DNA of 59,509 nucleotides from Clostridia bacterium (GCA_030536295.1 JAUNQH010000007.1:1-59509); one strand, 5' to 3'; shown: positions 35,017 through 44,125, numbered from the stretch's first letter. A program made the numbers and translations. The notes: a model not told the origin generated them from the sequence alone.

Positions 35017-36159
35017 TCAGGCCATGGCCTGCCTTACCTGCAGCCTCGCCAGCCGGTCCGCCTCAAAAATATCGTCAATGGTGTCCGCCTTCAGATCAGG
35101 CAGTTTTTCCAGCGCGTTTTCCACAAGCTCCGCGATCCTGCCGAAGGGGATCTCATCCCGCAGGAACGCGGCCACGGCCTCCTCGTTCGCGCCGTTGAGC
35201 ACCGTGCACGCCGCGCCGCCGGCATTCAGGCATTCGCCCGCCAGCCGCAGCGCCGGGAAACGCGCGGGGTCTCCCTTTTCAAAAGTCAGGGAGCCGAGCG
35301 CGAACAGGTCAAGCGGCCGGCTTCCCGTTGTCAGCCGTTCCGGATAGGCCATGGCGTACATGATCGGCACACGCATATCCGGCACGCCCATCTGCGCCAG
35401 CACCGCCCCGTCCGCGAATTCCACGGCGGAATGGATGATGCTCTGCGGATGCACGACCACGTGAATGTTTTCCGGAGGCATATCAAACAGCCAGCGCGCC
35501 TCCATGATCTCCAGCGCTTTGTTGAACATGCTCGCGCTGTCCACCGTGATCTTCGCGCCCATGTTCCAGTTCGGATGCTTCAGCGCGTCCTGCCGGGTCG
35601 CATTCATCATCTGTTCTTTCGTCCAGGTGCGGAAAGGCCCGCCGGAGGCCGTCAGCAGGATGCCTGTCGGTTCATTGCCGTTCGCGGCGCGCAGACACTG
35701 GAATATCGCGCTGTGCTCGCTGTCCACGGGCAGGATCGGCTTGCCCGCCGCTTTTGCCCTGTCCATCACCAGATGACCGCCGGTCACCAGCGCCTCCTTG
35801 TTGGCCAGCAGCACCTGCCGGCCGGCGTCCAGCGCGTCCAGCACGCTCTGCAGGCCGGCGATCCCCACGATGCTCACCAGCACCATGTCCGCTTCGATCT
35901 CCGCCGCGGCGGCATGAAGCGCTTCCCTGCCCATCACCCATTTGCAGAAGCGCAGATCCTCCGGGATCTCGGAATACGGCACCGGTTCGGCAAAACCTGC
36001 CAGCAGCGGCCGGAACTCGCGCACCTGCTCAAACAGCTTTTCCCTGCTGCTTCTCGCTGTCAGCGCCGTCACCCGGAACCGGTCCGGGTGCAGCCGGCAC
36101 AGCTCCAGCGCCTGGGTGCCGATCGAGCCCGTCGACCCTAAAATGGATATCGTTTTCAT
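35017..36159 (-). CDS. dxr: 1-deoxy-D-xylulose 5-phosphate reductoisomerase
   Basis: This 380-residue NADPH-dependent enzyme performs the first committed step of the MEP isoprenoid pathway. It has the nucleotide-binding ILGSTGSIGTQALE at the N-terminus, the metal and substrate motif PVDSEHSAIFQCL, and KITVDSASMFNKALE. GGAGG precedes ATG 36,159. It lies between cdsA and rseP. Full length and cytoplasmic. Confidence 0.97.
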   Translation of the reverse strand: MKTISILGSTGSIGTQALELCRLHPDRFRVTALTARSSREKLFEQVREFRPLLAGFAEPVPYSEIPEDLRFCKWVMGREALHAAAAEIEADMVLVSIVGIAGLQSVLDALDAGRQVLLANKEALVTGGHLVMDRAKAAGKPILPVDSEHSAIFQCLRAANGNEPTGILLTASGGPFRTWTKEQMMNATRQDALKHPNWNMGAKITVDSASMFNKALEIMEARWLFDMPPENIHVVVHPQSIIHSAVEFADGAVLAQMGVPDMRVPIMYAMAYPERLTTGSRPLDLFALGSLTFEKGDPARFPALRLAGECLNAGGAACTVLNGANEEAVAAFLRDEIPFGRIAELVENALEKLPDLKADTIDDIFEADRLARLQVRQAMA

Positions 36160-36172
36160 CGTTCAGCCTCCG

Positions 36173-36994
36173 TTACGCACGGAAAAACAGCAGGAAGCAG
36201 TACATCAGCACCGCCATGAAAAAGACGCTGTCCAGCCGGTCCAGCATGCCGCCGTGCCCCGGGAAAAGATCCGAAAAATCCTTGATGCCGCTGTGACGCT
36301 TGACCATGGAGGCAAACAGGTCTCCCACCTGCCCCACAACGCCGCCGAACAGCCCCAGCAGCAGATACTGCCACAGTACCGGCAGCTTCGCCAGCGTAGG
36401 CGCGTCGCAGGTGATCGCCGCCGCGGCGCAGATCAGCGCGGAAGCGATCAGGCTTCCGACGAGCCCGCCGATGGCGCCCGCCACGGTCTTGTTCGGGCTC
36501 ACGCCCGGGCACAGCTTGCGCCCGCCCACTTTGGTACCGACCAGCAGCGCGAAAACATCCCCGACCAGCGGCACACCGAATGTCAGCGTCAGCCAGATCA
36601 CTTTCACGGCCTTCTGATCCACAAGGCTCATGGATACAAGGCAGAGGCCCGGCAGCAGCACGGTCAGCAGCGGCAGCGCGCTCAGGCTCATGTCGATCAG
36701 CTTCGGCTCTTCCCGGAAGATGATCTCGATCGCCATCAGCAGCAGCGCGGCACCGATCAGCGGCACCATGACCTTCGGTCCGAATGCGATGGTCATCGGA
36801 ACGCTCGCGATCAGCGCGATCCATGTCGGCCATGATACCGGCCGGTGTCCCGCGGTCACCAGCGCGTGGTACTCCTCCCATACGGCAAAGCCGGACGCGA
36901 TCAGCGCCGCCAGCGCGAATACCCAGCCGGGCAGCCACACAAGGATCACGAATAAAAGAACCAGCAGCAGCCCTGTCACTATACGTTGTGTCAT
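36173..36994 (-). CDS. cdsA: Phosphatidate cytidylyltransferase
   Basis: The start is placed at the internal ATG 36,994 because GGAGG lies seven bases upstream; the longer form to 37,015 has no such site. The 273-residue integral membrane enzyme has about eight helices and the family signature near the C-terminus (SMVKRHSGIKDFSDLFPGHG, then GMLDRLDS). It makes CDP-diacylglycerol for phospholipid synthesis. It sits between uppS and dxr in the conserved block. Confidence 0.95.
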   Translation of the reverse strand: MTQRIVTGLLLVLLFVILVWLPGWVFALAALIASGFAVWEEYHALVTAGHRPVSWPTWIALIASVPMTIAFGPKVMVPLIGAALLLMAIEIIFREEPKLIDMSLSALPLLTVLLPGLCLVSMSLVDQKAVKVIWLTLTFGVPLVGDVFALLVGTKVGGRKLCPGVSPNKTVAGAIGGLVGSLIASALICAAAAITCDAPTLAKLPVLWQYLLLGLFGGVVGQVGDLFASMVKRHSGIKDFSDLFPGHGGMLDRLDSVFFMAVLMYCFLLFFRA

Positions 36995-37024
36995 TCTGTT
37001 TCCTCCGTTTGGCACAAATGGTCT

Positions 37025-37789
37025 TTACAGCCTCGCGCCGAATCTTCTCTGCCTGTGCGCGAAGGTCGCGAGCGCCTGATCGTATGCCTCGACCGTAAAA
37101 TCAGGCCAGAGCACGGCCGGGAACGTGAATTCCGCGTACGCGTTCTGATAAAGCATGAAATTGCTCAGCCGCATCTCCCCGCTCGTCCGGATCATGAGAT
37201 CCACATCCGGCTGCCCGCGGGTATACAGATGGTCGGAAACGGTCTGCTCCGTGATCGCGTTCAGCTGCAGCTCGCCGTTTTTCACCAGCAGCGCGATCTC
37301 CTTCGCCGCGAGCACGATCTCCGCGCGGCTGCCGTAATTCACGGCAATGTTCAGGTTCAGCCCGGTGTTCTTCTCCGTGCGGCGCTCCGCCTCGATCAGC
37401 GTATCGCGCTGTTTTTCCGGCAGGCCGCCCTTGTCACCCATGATGCGGATCCTGACATTCTTCGCGTCCAGCTCATCGATCTCGCTTCTGAAGAAGTCCA
37501 GGATCAGCTGCATCAGCGCGGCGACTTCCTCGGGCGAACGCTTCCAGTTCTCCGTGGAGAACGCGTACAGGCTCAGCGAACCGATGCCCAGATCATCCGT
37601 GTGGCGGATGATCTCACGCAGCGTTTCCGTGCCCTGCCTGTGCCCCTTTGACACGGAGAGCTTGTGCTTCTTTGCCCAGCGGCCGTTTCCGTCCATAATG
37701 ATCGCGACGTGCGCCGGCAGTTTTTCAAAATCCGCGGCTTCACGCGGGCCTTTTCCCGGGAAAAACTTCTTCATATCCTTCAGTAACAT
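37025..37789 (-). CDS. uppS: Undecaprenyl diphosphate synthase (isoprenyl transferase)
   Basis: The start at ATG 37,789, with AAGGG about ten bases upstream, is preferred over a TTG at 37,822. The 254-residue cis-prenyltransferase has the active-site IIMDGNGRWAKK near residue 30, YAFSTENWKRSPEE and the conserved RTSGEMRLSNFMLYQ. It makes the C55 lipid carrier for peptidoglycan and wall polymers from IPP delivered by the dxr and ispG pathway of the same operon. Cytoplasmic. Confidence 0.95.
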   Translation of the reverse strand: MLLKDMKKFFPGKGPREAADFEKLPAHVAIIMDGNGRWAKKHKLSVSKGHRQGTETLREIIRHTDDLGIGSLSLYAFSTENWKRSPEEVAALMQLILDFFRSEIDELDAKNVRIRIMGDKGGLPEKQRDTLIEAERRTEKNTGLNLNIAVNYGSRAEIVLAAKEIALLVKNGELQLNAITEQTVSDHLYTRGQPDVDLMIRTSGEMRLSNFMLYQNAYAEFTFPAVLWPDFTVEAYDQALATFAHRQRRFGARL

Positions 37790-37856
37790 ATACTGTCCGC
37801 CCTTATGCCGAAAAATGCGCAAGTTCCTTCAGGAACCCGCGCATATTTTCCTTGTT

Positions 37857-38042
37857 TCATTCCGGCGTACCGTCAGGAAAACACGCGACTGTCAGTTCGT
37901 TCCCCTTCACGCGGATCACGCGGAGCGAACCTTCACGTTCTTCCTTCCCGGGAGCCGTCGTATACACGATCACCGGTTCAATGCCCTGCTTTTCCAGCAG
38001 CGGCAGCACTTCATCAAGACGCCGGCCAAGCAGATCCGTCAT
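37857..38042 (-). CDS. Small conserved protein, PASTA-like fold
   Basis: This 61-residue protein has its start codon overlapping the frr stop by one base (TGATG), with GGAGG four bases upstream, so it is translationally coupled. It contains LLGRRLDEVLPLLEKQGIEP followed by short strands. This matches the opening of PASTA domains (G-x-x-L-x-x-A-x-x-x-L-x-x-x-G). It has no membrane segment or signal peptide, so unlike usual PASTA domains it would be cytoplasmic. Function unknown. It lies between frr and uppS, where small proteins of this kind occur in other clostridia. Confidence 0.7.
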   Translation of the reverse strand: MTDLLGRRLDEVLPLLEKQGIEPVIVYTTAPGKEEREGSLRVIRVKGNELTVACFPDGTPE

Positions 38043-38599
38043 CAGACCTCCATGATCTCCTTTTCCTTCGCGGCGTAGATCGCGTCAACATCCTTGATGG
38101 CCTTGTCGGTGAGCTTCTGCATATCTTCCTCGGCCTTGTGCTGGTCATCCTCGGTGATCTCGCTGTTCTTCTTCAGCTTCTTGATCTGCTCGATCGCGTC
38201 CCTGCGGATGGAGCGGATGGCGACCTTGGTCTCCTCGGCGCCCTTGGAAGCGATCTTGGTCAGGTCGCGGCGGCGTTCCTCATTCAGTTCCGGGAAAACA
38301 AGGCGGATGACCTTGCCGTCATTCGAGGGGTTCAGGCCCAGATCGCTCTTCTGGATCGCTTTTTCGATCTGGGGGATCATCTTGGCTTCCCACGGACTGA
38401 TCACCAGCAAACGGGGTTCAGGTGAGGAGATATTGCCAATCTGATTGATGGGTGTGGGCGTTCCCCAATAGTCGACCATGATCCGGTCAAGCAGCTGGGG
38501 ATTCGCGCGGCCGGCACGCAGACCGACCATGTCGCGCTGATAGGACGCGCAGGACTTGCCCATTTTTTCCTTTGCAAGGTCCATAATATCTTTGATCAT
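38042..38599 (-). CDS. frr: Ribosome recycling factor
   Basis: The start is ATG 38,599, with AGGAGG eight bases upstream, giving the standard 185 residues; a longer frame begins 13 codons earlier without a ribosome binding site. Typical motifs are MGLRAGRANP-type MVGLRAGRANPQLLDRIMVD and KVIRLVFPELNEERRRDLTK. It splits post-termination ribosomes together with EF-G. It is the first gene after the operon promoter. The usual upstream partners tsf and pyrH are not present here. Confidence 0.97.
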   Translation of the reverse strand: MIKDIMDLAKEKMGKSCASYQRDMVGLRAGRANPQLLDRIMVDYWGTPTPINQIGNISSPEPRLLVISPWEAKMIPQIEKAIQKSDLGLNPSNDGKVIRLVFPELNEERRRDLTKIASKGAEETKVAIRSIRRDAIEQIKKLKKNSEITEDDQHKAEEDMQKLTDKAIKDVDAIYAAKEKEIMEV

Positions 38600-38640
38600 G
38601 TTCAAAACCTCCTCATGATGATAACGAGTCTTCTGCATCT

Positions 38641-38669
38641 ATTATACCTGTTTTCGTTCCCATACGCAA
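38641..38669 (-). promoter_or_regulatory. Promoter of the frr-polC operon
   Basis: On the minus strand TTGCGT (complement of 38,664-38,669) and TATAAT (complement of 38,641-38,646) are spaced by 17 bases, 42 bases before frr. It explains expression of the ten-kilobase housekeeping block as a unit. Confidence 0.75.
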
Positions 38670-38718
38670 GCACAAACCGGAGAACGTCGCACCGGGCTTT
38701 CGGGCGCCGCGGGGATCC

Positions 38719-39321
38719 TTATTTTTCCGGTCTGTACCGTTCATTGGGCACTTCATGGAACTCCATGCCGCGCAGCGTGATGATCTCACCGAAAGCCAGC
38801 CCCGCCGCGATCAGGCACAGGATAAGATAAAGCACATCCTCGCTCAGGAATATCCAGTCGCCCGATATGATACGGTATACAGGCTCGCAGACCACGGCAG
38901 CCGCGCCGGTCAGGATCAGCACCGCCAGGGATGACCGGCAGATCCTGATGACCGAGTGCATATACCTGTCCCTCGTCAGCGGCTTCAGCCGCCACGGCAG
39001 GTCAATGCTTCCCAGCGCGCCGTACGCGCCCGGGAAAAGCGCCGCCATCAGCGGAACGGCGGTATACCAGCAGCCGGATGAAGCGTGCCGGAACAGCTGC
39101 AGCCCGATCAGCGCCGCCAGGATCAGCCATGTGCCGATACCGCAGGCGCGGATCCTGATACGCGTTCCCCTGTCCGTGCTCAGCGGCACAGTCCACGGTC
39201 CCGTATAGCGCAGCCGGGTCTTCTTCCTGCCGCGCGCGTCCACATAATTCTCGCTCTGATACAGCGAGGCGAATTTCATGGTCTTCTCTCCGGGGACCCA
39301 GCTCTTCTTTTCAGAACTCAT
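38719..39321 (-). CDS. Hypothetical membrane protein
   Basis: The start is ATG 39,321, preceded by GGAAGGG nine bases upstream; a longer frame to 39,432 has none. The 200-residue protein has a polar N-terminus (ENYVDARGRKKTRLRYTGPW), then about four helices, for example WLILAALIGLQLF and LAVLILTGAAAVVCEPVY. It ends in a charged tail. I do not recognise the family. It follows the left-hand oligopeptide transporter operon and may be its last gene, though 65 bases separate it from the preceding small gene. Confidence 0.65.
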   Translation of the reverse strand: MSSEKKSWVPGEKTMKFASLYQSENYVDARGRKKTRLRYTGPWTVPLSTDRGTRIRIRACGIGTWLILAALIGLQLFRHASSGCWYTAVPLMAALFPGAYGALGSIDLPWRLKPLTRDRYMHSVIRICRSSLAVLILTGAAAVVCEPVYRIISGDWIFLSEDVLYLILCLIAAGLAFGEIITLRGMEFHEVPNERYRPEK

Positions 39322-39385
39322 TTCAGCATACCCTTCCTTGCTGTGAAAAGAATACCGGGAGGCGATCAACCGTCTCCCGGTATTA

Positions 39386-39559
39386 TCAGCCGCGGCCGAA
39401 AAGCAGCAGCAGAACACATGTGACAACAGCAACGATCAGCAGGACCGGCAGTCCGACCGTCAGTGTGCCGGCCAGCCACATCGCGAGGAAATCGTGTTTC
39501 TCCAGCGGCAGACCTTCGTCCTCACGTTCAGACGGTCGATCATCATTACGTTTACGCAT
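39386..39559 (-). CDS. Small single-helix membrane protein after oppF
   Basis: ATG 39,559 lies inside the oppF tail (8-base overlap), with GGAGAG five bases upstream. The 57-residue product is charged for 30 residues (MRKRNDDRPSEREDEG) and then forms one helix (LTVGLPVLLIVAVVTCVLLL). Translational coupling and composition support a real gene that may belong to the transporter. No family is recognised. Confidence 0.6.
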   Translation of the reverse strand: MRKRNDDRPSEREDEGLPLEKHDFLAMWLAGTLTVGLPVLLIVAVVTCVLLLLFGRG

Positions 39560-41159
39560 TCTTCTCTCCGCCCGTTGTCTTCGCGTTGAACAGATACTGT
39601 CTGTTTTCATCCAGCTTGCGCTCCGGATAATGGCAGGCGCAGAAATGACCGGGTTCGATCTCCTGCAGGGCCGGCGTCACGCGGCGGCACTTTTCGGTCG
39701 CCATAAAGCAGCGCGTGCAGAACTTGCAGCCTTCCGGGGGATTGACGGGGCTCGGGATGTTGCCTTCCAGGATGATCCTTTCCTTGTCGGCGGAACCCGG
39801 ATCGGTGGTGGGAATGGAGGACAGCAGCGCCACAGTGTAGGGATGTCTCGGATCCTCAAACAGCGTCTTCTTGTCCGCCAGCTCCACGATGTTGCCCAGA
39901 TACATGACCAGGATCCGGTCGGAGATGAACTTCACGACGGACAGGTCATGAGAAATGAACATGTAGGTCAGGTGCTGCTGTTCCTTCAGTTCCTGCAGCA
40001 GATTGATGATCTGGCTCTGGATCGAAACATCCAGCGCGGAAACGCACTCATCGCATACAACGAACTTGGGCTGAACCGCCAGCGCGCGCGCGATGCAGAT
40101 GCGCTGACGCTGTCCGCCGGAGAACTGATGCGGGAAGCGGTGAAGCATATACTCCTGCAGGCCGCACTTTTCCATCGTTTCAACGATGTACTGCCGCATC
40201 TTCGCGGAGCCGTGCTTGAAGAAGTTGTGGGTCACAAGGCCTTCCTCAATGATCTGGCCGACCGTGAAGCGCGGATTCAGGCTGGAATAGGGATCCTGGA
40301 AAATGATCTGCAGATCCTTGCGCAGACCCCGCATCTCGCCGTAATTCAGACGGGCAAGGTCGATACCGTTGTCCGCCATGGCCTCATACTTTTCGAATTC
40401 CGGATCGCCCGCGTACTTCGCCTTCACGGCGTTCAGCTTCGTCTTCAGCCCGTCAAGCGTATCCTCAACGGTCTTCAGTTCGGCCCGGACCTTTTCCGTT
40501 TTCTGTTCCAGCGAGCTGATCTTTCCGTCATATTTGCCGGGCTTTTCGGTGCCTGCTTCCGCTTCGCTCCTGTAATGCTCCAGCTCGTTGTTCAGCACCT
40601 TCAGCTGTTCACGGATCTTTTTCCGTTTTCCGTTTTCACGGTTGATCTCCCGCAGAAGCTGTATGCCTTCGGCATCGTCCTTCGCGAAGAAGCCGCCCAT
40701 CACCTTCACGATATTGCTGGTGCAGGTCTGCTCCTCGCAGCGGGCGATATTCGCGCTCTGCAGCAGATAGAAGTCCGCGCCGTCCTCGCCGCCGGCTTCC
40801 TCCACGCGCTTCGCCAGCTCAGCCGCTTTTGTCTGCGCTTTATGCAGTTTGGCACGGTATTTCTTCTCTTTTTTCAGCGTATCCTCAACATAGGAGGGCG
40901 CCATTTCATCCAGTGTGGTGCCGTAATACAGCGTGCAGCCCGCGGTCTGCGGATACAGCTGCAGCAGCACACGGCCCAGGGTGGATTTTCCGCAGCCGGA
41001 TTCACCCACAACGCCCAGCGTCTCGCCTTCGTAGATATCGATCGTGATATCCTCATTGGCGCGTACATACAGCTGCTGCTTCTGGAAAATGGAGGTCTTC
41101 GCCACCGGGAAATACTTCTTCAGATTAGTGATTGACAGTAATTTCTTGGTGTTCTCCAC
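39552..41159 (-). CDS. oppF: Oligopeptide ABC transporter ATPase OppF with coiled-coil insert
   Basis: This 535-residue protein starts at GTG 41,159, with GGAGG nine bases upstream, where family members have about 320. Walker A GESGCGKST is at residues 52-60, but the Q-loop [11 protein letters not shown] comes only at 287-297. In the neighbouring normal OppF that gap is about 40 residues; here it is about 227. The extra ~190 residues (about 81-270) are Lys/Glu-rich heptad-like helices with a CEEQTC motif. They must project from the ATPase core as a coiled coil. The rest is canonical: signature FSGGQRQR, Walker B VVCDECVSALD, switch His SHDLSV and a cysteine-rich C-terminus (CKFCTRC...CACHYPE). 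Walker B reads DE-C-VSALD, Cys replacing the usual Pro. It works with oppABCD upstream. Confidence 0.92.
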   Translation of the reverse strand: MENTKKLLSITNLKKYFPVAKTSIFQKQQLYVRANEDITIDIYEGETLGVVGESGCGKSTLGRVLLQLYPQTAGCTLYYGTTLDEMAPSYVEDTLKKEKKYRAKLHKAQTKAAELAKRVEEAGGEDGADFYLLQSANIARCEEQTCTSNIVKVMGGFFAKDDAEGIQLLREINRENGKRKKIREQLKVLNNELEHYRSEAEAGTEKPGKYDGKISSLEQKTEKVRAELKTVEDTLDGLKTKLNAVKAKYAGDPEFEKYEAMADNGIDLARLNYGEMRGLRKDLQIIFQDPYSSLNPRFTVGQIIEEGLVTHNFFKHGSAKMRQYIVETMEKCGLQEYMLHRFPHQFSGGQRQRICIARALAVQPKFVVCDECVSALDVSIQSQIINLLQELKEQQHLTYMFISHDLSVVKFISDRILVMYLGNIVELADKKTLFEDPRHPYTVALLSSIPTTDPGSADKERIILEGNIPSPVNPPEGCKFCTRCFMATEKCRRVTPALQEIEPGHFCACHYPERKLDENRQYLFNAKTTGGEKNA

Positions 41160-42138
41160 TGTTTCTCACCTCCATTTCCGGATAGAAGCATCTGATCAGA
41201 TGATCGTGATCGACCAGCTCCAGCTTCGGTTCCTCTTCCATGCATTTCTTTGTGCAATACTTGCATCTCGGCGCGAACTTGCAGCCCTTCGGCAGCGCCA
41301 GCGGATGCGGCACCACACCGGGGATCGGCTCCAGACGGTCGCTGTCATTCTCAAGCCGCGGGATGGAGGTCATCAGGCCTTCCGTATAGGGATGGCTCTT
41401 ATCCGGTTTGCCGAAGATCAGGCTCGCGGGCGCTTTTTCCACGACCTGACCGCAGTACATCACGGCCACGTCATCCGCCATCTCGTTGATCACGCCCAGG
41501 TCATGGGTGATAAAGATGATCGCGGTGCCTGTCGACTTTTTCAGTTCATTCATCAGCTTCAGGATCTGCGCCTGAATGGTCACGTCCAGCGCGGTGGTGG
41601 GCTCATCGGCGATCAGGATACGGGGTTTGCACGCCAGCGCCATGGCGATCATCACGCGCTGCCGCATACCGCCGGAAAGCTGGTGCGGATACTGCTTGAT
41701 CACGACCTCCGGATTGGGGATCTGCACATCATACAGCATCTGCAGCGCGTGCTCATGAGCTTCCTTCTTGTTCATGCCCTGATGTACCATGAAGGGCTCG
41801 CTCAGCTGGCGATCCACGCTGAAAACAGGGTTCAGGCTCGTCATAGGCTCCTGGAAGATCACGGAGATCTCATTGCCGCGGATATGGTTCATTTCCTTGA
41901 TCGTAAGCGTGGTCAGCTCCTTGCCTTCCAGCTTGATGCTGCCGCTTTCGATATATCCGTTTCCGTCCAGCAGCTGCAGGATGCTCATGGCGGATACTGA
42001 CTTGCCGGAGCCGGATTCACCCACGATACCGATGGTCTTTCCCGCTTCCAGCGTATAGGAAACGCCGTTGACCGCCTTCACGATCCCCTTCTTGGTGGTA
42101 AAAAAGGTGTGGAGATCATTCACTTCTAGTAATGCCAT
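41125..42138 (-). CDS. oppD: Oligopeptide ABC transporter ATPase OppD
   Basis: This 337-residue peptide-import ATPase has Walker [11 protein letters not shown]-loop [10 protein letters not shown], signature LSGGMRQR, Walker [12 protein letters not shown] and switch THDLGV. The C-terminal oligopeptide/dipeptide extension carries clustered cysteines ([14 protein letters not shown]). It has normal length, unlike the OppF and OppC of the same operon. GGAGGGAG lies eight bases before ATG 42,138; its end overlaps oppF by 35 bases. Confidence 0.95.
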   Translation of the reverse strand: MALLEVNDLHTFFTTKKGIVKAVNGVSYTLEAGKTIGIVGESGSGKSVSAMSILQLLDGNGYIESGSIKLEGKELTTLTIKEMNHIRGNEISVIFQEPMTSLNPVFSVDRQLSEPFMVHQGMNKKEAHEHALQMLYDVQIPNPEVVIKQYPHQLSGGMRQRVMIAMALACKPRILIADEPTTALDVTIQAQILKLMNELKKSTGTAIIFITHDLGVINEMADDVAVMYCGQVVEKAPASLIFGKPDKSHPYTEGLMTSIPRLENDSDRLEPIPGVVPHPLALPKGCKFAPRCKYCTKKCMEEEPKLELVDHDHLIRCFYPEMEVRNSGEHQEITVNH

Positions 42139-42154
42139 TGTTCAATCTCCCTCC

Positions 42155-44125
42155 TTATTTGTCGTTGCTGGACTTCGGATCCATGACGTCGCGCAGTGTA
42201 TCGCCGATGGTGTTGATGCACACGGTCGTCAGGATCAGAATGACCGATGTGAATATCCACTGCCAGGGGAAGTTGATGGCGGTGGTCGCGTTGCTGGCCT
42301 GCGAGAGCATGTTGCCCCAGCTCGGCTGCGGATAGTTGACGCCGAATCCCAGGAAGGACAGGCTCGTTTCCGTCTGCATGGACGCCGCGAAGCTCAGTGT
42401 CATATTCACAAGGATCACGGAGAAGATATTGGGCAGGATATGCTTGAAGGCGATCCGGCCTTCCTTTACGCCCATGGCCTGCGCCGCGGTCACATATTCG
42501 CTTTCACGGGCCACCAGGATCTGGGCACGGGTCAGATACGCGAACCCGGGCCAGCCCAGCACACCCAGGATCACCATGATCATGAACAGTCGCATCTCCG
42601 TTGTCATGGACACCTGCGCCAGCAGCGAGGACAGGATGAGCATGAACGGATAGAGCGGCAGAGAACCGATGACCTCGGCGATACGCATGATCAGCATATC
42701 CACCCAGCCGCCAAAGTAGCCGGAGATACAGCCGAGGCTGACACCGATCAGGATCTCGATGATAACGGCTACGGCGCCCACCGTCATGGTGATGCGGCCG
42801 CCGGCGATAACGCGCTGGAAGATATCCGCGCCCTTGTCATCCGTGCCGAAGATGAATCCCTTCAGACCCCAGCTGCCGATCAGGTCGCCCGCGTCATTGA
42901 CCGCGTAGGACTGGAAGGCGCCCGTATACACCTTGGCCGCCTTGCCCAGCTTTTCGGGCACCGTTGCCTGATAATAGTGGTCACCGCCGAAAGAGTATAC
43001 ATTGCCCTTGTCGGTCAGCACCGTATAGTGATAGTTGCCGGATTCAACGCTGATGACCTTTTCATCCGCCGCAAGCTTCGGCATCTCAATGCTGTCAGCC
43101 AGGAAGTCGCCCGTTACGGCGATGGTGCCGTCATCCAGCAGCATGCAGATGCTCTGCGTTGACGCGGCGATCTCCACGATCTTCCTGTCCTTCATGAATG
43201 TCATCATCTTCTCGCCGGTTCCGGTCACGGATGTACGCGCCGTGGTATACAGACCCTTCACGCCGACGCTGATGCTGCTCTGCTTGCTGTCAACGCCCAC
43301 GATGTAGTTCAGCGTGAAGTCGACATCCACCATGTTCGTCTTGCCGATGAACCAGTTCATGTTGCTGTAGGCCTGTTTGTTGCCCCATACATACAGCGTG
43401 CCGTCATTCATCAGCAGCGCGGTGGCCTGATAGCCGCACTTCAGCTTTTTGATCTGCGTCACATCGATCCCGCCGTTGGCGATGATCTCCGGCACGGGCT
43501 CCAGGTTCGGGTTCTCCAGCACGGTCTCGGTCCGCTCATACTGCGCGAAGCGGTTGCTGCCCCAGCCGTAATACTTACCGTCATCGCCAAAGGCAATGAT
43601 ATGATCCAGACCGGCGGCCACCAGCACGATGTTCGCGTCCTTCACTTCCTGCGGGATATCCGCGAGGTCGATGCCGGTGGCGCCGACCGCGGTGGAACCC
43701 CACACATAGACCTTGCCGCTGTTGGAAAGGCCTACGGAGAACGCGCCGTAGCTGTCGATCATCTTGATGTCATTCTTCAGTTCCTTAGGTACGGCGGTCA
43801 TGCTCATGTTTGGCGGCATATTCTTCAGTGTGACCTCGGTATAGCTGTCGGAATACTTCGGCATGAACAGCGGGCCGATGAAGACCACAAGGAACATGAA
43901 CAGCACCAGGATCACGGAAAACACCGCGAACTTGCGCTCCATAAAGCGTTCAAAGATCTGCCGCGCCGGCGTGACGATCAGTTCGCTGTCATCGGGTTTC
44001 TTTTCTTCCCCGCCGTTCTCCGCCTGCTGCTTCGCGCGCCACTTTTCCTCGTATTTCATTCCCAGTACCGAGCGGATCAGCCATCCGGAGATTCTGCTGG
44101 AAAACTTGCTCTTTTTCTTTTCCAT
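42155..44125 (-). CDS. oppC: Oligopeptide ABC permease OppC with inserted RCC1-like propeller
   Basis: This 656-residue permease is about twice the usual 300. After a cytoplasmic N-terminus comes the first helix (about 67-88, VFSVILVLFMFLVVFIGPLF). About residues 100-425 then form an RCC1/BNR-type repeat domain. Six repeats are visible, with the pattern aliphatic-DxG-x-VYxWG: LSNSGKVYVWGS, FGDDGKYYGWGSN, LMNDGTLYVWGNK, LLDDGTIAVTGD, LTDKGNVYSFGGD and VNDAGDLIGSWG. The OppC signature loop FIFGTDDKGADIFQRVIAGG and the remaining five helices follow, with the cytoplasmic EAA motif (TAAQAMGVKEGRIAFKHILP). The propeller replaces the short extracellular loop before the TDxxGRDxF motif and so faces outside the cell. 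The reading frame is intact, and the same operon has an altered OppF. Confidence 0.93.
   Translation of the reverse strand: MEKKKSKFSSRISGWLIRSVLGMKYEEKWRAKQQAENGGEEKKPDDSELIVTPARQIFERFMERKFAVFSVILVLFMFLVVFIGPLFMPKYSDSYTEVTLKNMPPNMSMTAVPKELKNDIKMIDSYGAFSVGLSNSGKVYVWGSTAVGATGIDLADIPQEVKDANIVLVAAGLDHIIAFGDDGKYYGWGSNRFAQYERTETVLENPNLEPVPEIIANGGIDVTQIKKLKCGYQATALLMNDGTLYVWGNKQAYSNMNWFIGKTNMVDVDFTLNYIVGVDSKQSSISVGVKGLYTTARTSVTGTGEKMMTFMKDRKIVEIAASTQSICMLLDDGTIAVTGDFLADSIEMPKLAADEKVISVESGNYHYTVLTDKGNVYSFGGDHYYQATVPEKLGKAAKVYTGAFQSYAVNDAGDLIGSWGLKGFIFGTDDKGADIFQRVIAGGRITMTVGAVAVIIEILIGVSLGCISGYFGGWVDMLIMRIAEVIGSLPLYPFMLILSSLLAQVSMTTEMRLFMIMVILGVLGWPGFAYLTRAQILVARESEYVTAAQAMGVKEGRIAFKHILPNIFSVILVNMTLSFAASMQTETSLSFLGFGVNYPQPSWGNMLSQASNATTAINFPWQWIFTSVILILTTVCINTIGDTLRDVMDPKSSNDK

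Noticed and set aside
39552-41159. Long OppF as a frameshifted fusion of two genes
   Set aside because: The insert lies between Walker A and the Q-loop of one ATPase in one continuous frame, with no second start or second ATPase.
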